Below, piece by piece: positions 5,434 through 8,503 of a stretch of DNA of 8,503 nucleotides. The DNA is from Halodesulfurarchaeum sp. (GTDB lineage: Archaea > Halobacteriota > Halobacteria > Halobacteriales > Halobacteriaceae): the NCBI GenBank assembly GCA_018334775.1, contig JAGXLJ010000038.1:1-8503 (forward strand). The letters run 5' to 3'. A model generated the notes under the pieces. The model had not been told where the DNA came from and ran no database searches. It worked only from the letters and a program-made list of their open reading frames with translations. Each line of letters starts with the position of its first letter. Position 1 is the stretch's first letter. Position numbers and translations under genes: made by a program.

Positions 5434-6455
5434 TCATCGAGGGACAGATCGTCACCGGGGCGGATTTCCGGTCACTCGAGGGCCGCGTCGTCGTCGAAGA
5501 CGGGGAAATCGTCGCGGTCGAAGCGACGCCAGTCGAAAGCGAGGACATCGTCTTCCCCGCCTTCGTCAACGCCCATACCCATGTTGGTGATTCGATCGCA
5601 AAGGAGGCAGGTCGTGAGCTCAGCCTCAAATCACTCGTCGCTCCGCCGGATGGGCTCAAACACCAGTTGCTCGCCGAATCGAGTCGCGAGGACCAGATTG
5701 CAGCTATGCGCCGATCACTTTCCTTCATGCAATCGGGCGGAACAGCGACGTTCGTCGATTTCCGCGAGGAAGGAATTGCGGGGGTGGCTGCACTCCACGA
5801 AGCGGTGGCGGGACTGGATATCAAACCCGTTGCATTCGGTCGAGGAGATCCTACAGTACTGGATGTCGCGGACGGGTTCGGGGCGAGCGGAGCAAATGAC
5901 GGGGACTTCGCTGCTTCACGAGCGGCCGCCCAGGACGCTGGCAAGCCCTTCGCCATTCACGCCGGAGAGCGGGACGCCTCGGACATCGATGCAGCGCTCG
6001 ATCTCGAACCGGACCATTTGGTCCATATGGTATATGCCGAATCAGCGCACCTCGAACGAGTCGCGGACATGGACATCCCGATCGTCGTCTCTCCACGGTC
6101 AAATCTCGTCACCGAGGTTGGCTTACCCTCGATTTCGGACCTACGAAAATACACGACAGTCGCGCTGGGGACGGACAACGTCATGCTCAACAGTCCCTCG
6201 ATGTTTCGGGAAATGGAGTTCGTCGCGAAGTGCTGTGAGCTTACCGACCCCGAGGTCCTTGACATGGCGACACGAGCCGGAACGGAAGTTGCCGGACAAC
6301 AGGGTGGCATCATTGAGGAGGGTGAACCGGCGAGACTCGTCGTCCTCGACGGCGAATCCGATAATCTCGTTGGCGCCAGAGATCCGGTTCGAGCGATTGT
6401 CCGCCGAGCCGGTAGAGACGACATCAAACACGTCCAGCTCCCGGCGAACAATTAA
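5430..6455 (+). CDS. Amidohydrolase family protein (metal-dependent deaminase-like)
   Basis: This 341-residue protein belongs to the amidohydrolase superfamily, subtype with one metal as in cytosine/adenosine-type deaminases and chlorohydrolases. Ligand motifs are His49-x-His51 in NAHTHVGDS, His177 with Glu180 in IHAGE, His199 in DHLVHM and Asp249 in LGTDNVML. The short N-terminal and C-terminal beta segments (IIEGQIVTG, and RLVVLDGES near residues 302-310) form the usual composite sandwich around the barrel. The protein is shorter than typical 400-450 residue deaminases. The start is the ATG at 5430, which overlaps the upstream stop as ATGA; a longer frame from 5274 overlaps the HD gene by 160 bases and adds no family-like sequence. 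The substrate is not determinable. Pairing with the HD phosphohydrolase suggests nucleoside or base breakdown. Confidence 0.9.
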   Translation: MIIEGQIVTGADFRSLEGRVVVEDGEIVAVEATPVESEDIVFPAFVNAHTHVGDSIAKEAGRELSLKSLVAPPDGLKHQLLAESSREDQIAAMRRSLSFMQSGGTATFVDFREEGIAGVAALHEAVAGLDIKPVAFGRGDPTVLDVADGFGASGANDGDFAASRAAAQDAGKPFAIHAGERDASDIDAALDLEPDHLVHMVYAESAHLERVADMDIPIVVSPRSNLVTEVGLPSISDLRKYTTVALGTDNVMLNSPSMFREMEFVAKCCELTDPEVLDMATRAGTEVAGQQGGIIEEGEPARLVVLDGESDNLVGARDPVRAIVRRAGRDDIKHVQLPANN

Positions 6456-6457
6456 AG
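6450..6457 (+). promoter_or_regulatory. TATA box of the usp gene
   Basis: The sequence aattaaag includes the TAA stop of the amidohydrolase and is centred about 28 bases before the ATG at 6482, with cgaaca just upstream as a BRE-like element. This gives the stress protein its own leaderless promoter despite lying only 26 bases after the operon. Confidence 0.6.
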
Positions 6458-6481
6458 ACCCAAACAGTGTAATTCGGTAAC

Positions 6482-6949
6482 ATGGGTCTATACGACCGGA
6501 TCGTCGTTCCCACGGACGGATCAGCGTCGAGCCGGCCGGCTATCGACCACGCCATCAAACTCGCGACCGTTCACGACGCGACGATTCACGCCCTTTATGT
6601 GGTAAACATCGCGAGTTTCTCGGGTGTGCCCACGGAGGGGTCCTGGGAAGGGGTCTCCCAGGCACTGGAACGGGAGGGCCAAGAAGCCCTCGACATAGTC
6701 GAGGCAGCCTGCGAAGCTCGTGAGGTCCCAGTTGAACGGCTCCGTCTCGAAGGACGGCCCAGCCAACGGGTCGTAGAATACGCAACCGAAGAAGACGGCG
6801 ATCTCATCGTCATGGGAACGCATGGTCGTGGAGGGTTGGACCGACTGCTTCTTGGAAGCGTCGCCGAACGGGTCGTCCGCTCGGCTCCGGTACCAGTGAT
6901 GACCGTTCAGGCAGGCGAAGAGTCGGATTTGACGGCGATGCCTGAGTGA
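6482..6949 (+). CDS. Universal stress protein, UspA family
   Basis: The 155-residue protein is a single Usp domain, the usual size. It begins MGLYDRIVVPTDGS, the first beta strand and Asp12 of the nucleotide site. It carries the ATP-binding signature G-x2-G-x9-G-S as Gly112-Thr-His-Gly115 to Gly125-Ser126 (MGTHGRGGLDRLLLGSVAE), so it is predicted to bind ATP. The C-terminal strand APVPVMTVQ completes the fold; the last ten residues are a short acidic tail. Usp proteins act as small cytoplasmic dimers in stress responses; the specific role is unknown. Haloarchaea carry many paralogues. The ATG is supported by a TATA box 28 bases upstream. The gene converges with the short-chain dehydrogenase with a single base between stop codons. 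Confidence 0.95.
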   Translation: MGLYDRIVVPTDGSASSRPAIDHAIKLATVHDATIHALYVVNIASFSGVPTEGSWEGVSQALEREGQEALDIVEAACEAREVPVERLRLEGRPSQRVVEYATEEDGDLIVMGTHGRGGLDRLLLGSVAERVVRSAPVPVMTVQAGEESDLTAMPE

Positions 6950-6950
6950 A

Positions 6951-7658
6951 TCACACCTCGCCGAACACCGGTAGTGCGGCCCCACTGGTCGGACCGGTAG
7001 CGTCACTACAGAGTGCCAGCATCGTCCGTGCGATATCTGCGGGATCGACCCACTTCTCAACGTCCCCGTTGGGGATCATCTCCCGATTGGCGGGCGTATC
7101 GATCACACTCGGCATCACCGCATTGGCCCTGACAGTCCCTAATTGCTCCTCGGCGATTGTTTCGGTCAACAAGCGAACAGCGGCTTTCGACGCCCGATAG
7201 GGGCCGTCTCCGTCGCCGCCGGACAGTGAAGCCTTCGCGCTGACGTTGACAATCGCGCCCTCGGTTTCTTTCAGGTGGGAAAGCGCGTGTTTCGAGGTCA
7301 AAAACATCGTCTTCAGGTTGACATCAAAAACCATTTCGAACGTCTCGAGGGGGGTCTCTTCGATGGGATCACCGCCGGCCCAGGTACCGGCGATGTTCAA
7401 CAGGAAATCGATTCGTCCATGATCCTCGATGACATCTTCAACGAGGGACTCGACGGCCGACTCCTCGGTGAGATCCGCCTGGTAGAAGTCAATAGCCGCC
7501 GCTGAGAGGCCCGAATCGGTCTCTGATGGTGGCCGACGGTCGGTGCCGGCCACAGTTGCGCCAGCCTCGAGAAACGCCTCGGCGACGTGGCTCCCCAGGC
7601 TGCCGGAAACTCCAGTTACCAGCGCGACGCGATCCGAAAAGTCGAAGGTGACGTCCAT
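6951..7658 (-). CDS. Short-chain dehydrogenase/reductase (FabG-like SDR)
   Basis: The 235-residue protein is a classical-size SDR oxidoreductase. The cofactor loop is TGVSGSLG (residues 15-22), a variant spacing of the usual glycine motif. Asp40 at the end of the second strand (AGTDRRPP) suggests NAD(H) preference. NIAG at 88-91 replaces the common NNAG. Active-site residues are Asn114 (FDVNLK), Ser140 (IVNVSA), Tyr154 and Lys158 (PYRASK). The C-terminus GAALPVFGE is the usual SDR end. The substrate is not evident; haloarchaea have many such enzymes annotated as 3-oxoacyl-ACP reductase, though they lack standard fatty acid synthesis. The ATG at 7658 has a TATA-like box 27 bases upstream, in the 30-base gap after the oxidoreductase gene, so it may be expressed alone or with that gene. 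Confidence 0.92.
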   Translation of the reverse strand: MDVTFDFSDRVALVTGVSGSLGSHVAEAFLEAGATVAGTDRRPPSETDSGLSAAAIDFYQADLTEESAVESLVEDVIEDHGRIDFLLNIAGTWAGGDPIEETPLETFEMVFDVNLKTMFLTSKHALSHLKETEGAIVNVSAKASLSGGDGDGPYRASKAAVRLLTETIAEEQLGTVRANAVMPSVIDTPANREMIPNGDVEKWVDPADIARTMLALCSDATGPTSGAALPVFGEV

Positions 7659-7680
7659 ACGAAATGTTACCGCGTACCAA

Positions 7681-7689
7681 AGTTATACT
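7681..7689 (-). promoter_or_regulatory. TATA box of the SDR gene
   Basis: On the minus strand agtataact is centred about 27 bases before the ATG at 7658 and touches the stop codon of the upstream oxidoreductase gene. The layout is the same as at the usp gene: a promoter placed over the end of the preceding gene. Confidence 0.55.
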
Positions 7690-8503
7690 CACGGTTCGAC
7701 GACCAGCTTGCCGAGGAATTGGTCGTCGAGCACCGCCCGCTGGGCGGCAGCTGCATCCGCCAAATCATACGTCCGGGCAATTTCGGGCTGCAGGTCACCC
7801 GCGTCCATACGGGTGGCGAGTTGAGAGAGGATTGGCCGATAGCTGGGTGTGTTGAACATACTCATCAACACGAGTTGGAGATCCTTCGCCCGGGCCGCTG
7901 CTACGTCCTCGAACCCGGCTGCTGGGTTCGTATTGCCGATGCCGACGACCCGGGTGCCGACATGTCCCACTGTCGCATCGAACTGGAGATAGTCGTCGAG
8001 CCGGTGGTCAAGAATGACATCCGGTCGGCCAGCATCGATCACGGCTTCTGCAAGGTCTTCGCGGCGATAATCAAACGTGAGGTCTGTCCCGAGGTCCGCA
8101 AGCCGGGCCTGATACTCGGGTCGAGCCGTCGCGATCACCTTAGCCCCGGCTGCTGCTGCGAGTTGGACAGCCACATGGCCCACGCCTCCGGACCCTCCAT
8201 GGACGAGACAGGTATCGCCCAATGCAAGCCCGCCGTGATCCATGAGAGCCCGCCAACTGGTGACACCGACGAGAGCGACTGCCGCCGCCTCTTGAAAGGA
8301 GACCCCATCAGGCAGTTTCGCAAGATTGTCTTCCGGTCCAACGGCGTACTCGGCGTAGGTTCCCTGGCGATTCCGACCGAGTCCAGTTCCGAATACCCGG
8401 TCGCCAGGCTCGAGTGACTGGACCCCCGGCCCGACCGCTGTCACCATCCCTGCAAGGTCGGCACCAGGAATCATCGGCAGCCCAGCCGGGGTATACTCCC
8501 CGG
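7689..8503 (-). CDS. Quinone oxidoreductase-like zinc-independent MDR dehydrogenase (partial, 5' end outside window)
   Basis: The frame is open to the right edge and encodes at least 270 residues, starting within the text GEYTPAGLPMIPGADLAG; roughly 55-60 N-terminal residues are missing judging by the usual family length of about 325-330. It is a medium-chain dehydrogenase/reductase of the NADPH:quinone reductase type. The catalytic-domain block PGADLAGMVTAVGPGV and GDRVFG are present, and the Rossmann loop is VHGGSGGVGHVAVQLA, the QOR-type AxxGxxG variant. No structural-zinc cysteine cluster is seen, consistent with the zinc-free subgroup. The protein ends GKLVVEP, typical of this family. 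The ATG at 8474 is internal, not the start. The electron acceptor is unknown. It is followed by the SDR gene on the same strand 30 bases downstream. Confidence 0.93.
   Translation of the reverse strand, partial: GEYTPAGLPMIPGADLAGMVTAVGPGVQSLEPGDRVFGTGLGRNRQGTYAEYAVGPEDNLAKLPDGVSFQEAAAVALVGVTSWRALMDHGGLALGDTCLVHGGSGGVGHVAVQLAAAAGAKVIATARPEYQARLADLGTDLTFDYRREDLAEAVIDAGRPDVILDHRLDDYLQFDATVGHVGTRVVGIGNTNPAAGFEDVAAARAKDLQLVLMSMFNTPSYRPILSQLATRMDAGDLQPEIARTYDLADAAAAQRAVLDDQFLGKLVVEP

Noticed and set aside
7587..8417. 276-codon plus-strand frame opposite the oxidoreductase
   Set aside because: Antisense shadow; the minus strand has clear MDR motifs including the nucleotide-binding loop.

Overview
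The window looks like chromosomal DNA from a haloarchaeon. The evidence is the GC-rich sequence, the acidic proteins, a ribosomal protein (eS17) found only in archaea and eukaryotes, a haloarchaeal-type TnpB element, and AT-rich TATA-like boxes about 25-30 bases before several start codons, the arrangement of leaderless haloarchaeal transcripts. A Halorhabdus/Haloarcula-like host is a guess from general composition only.

Left part (1-2400): a D-2-hydroxyacid dehydrogenase (+) converges with aspartate-semialdehyde dehydrogenase (asd, -), the two stop codons touching with no spacer. Upstream of asd on the same strand is a 59-residue gene for ribosomal protein S17e, easily missed because of its size. 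Both asd and rps17e have their own leaderless-type promoter.

Middle part (2349-4182): an accessory island. It holds a tnpB-only (IS1341-type, IS200/IS605 superfamily) element on the minus strand with terminal hairpins at about 2727-2746 and 4055-4074, and a putative omega RNA whose guide would read into the flank below 2717. The tnpB reading frame keeps its RuvC motifs and zinc ribbon but seems to have lost its start codon and about the first 20 residues. Between the element and rps17e lie about 370 bases of decayed, partly coding-like sequence, including a frameshifted relic.

Right part (4183-8503): an HD-domain phosphohydrolase and an amidohydrolase overlap by ATGA and form a two-gene operon, possibly for nucleotide turnover. 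They are followed by a UspA-family stress protein with its own promoter built over the stop codon of the amidohydrolase. On the opposite strand are a short-chain dehydrogenase/reductase, converging on the usp gene with a 1-base gap, and the C-terminal part of a quinone oxidoreductase-like MDR protein that runs off the right edge.

I found no clearly undescribed system. The best candidates for a second look are the start-less TnpB/omega RNA locus with its atypical second RuvC motif, and the coupled HD-hydrolase/amidohydrolase pair. There is no CRISPR array, tRNA or rRNA in the window.
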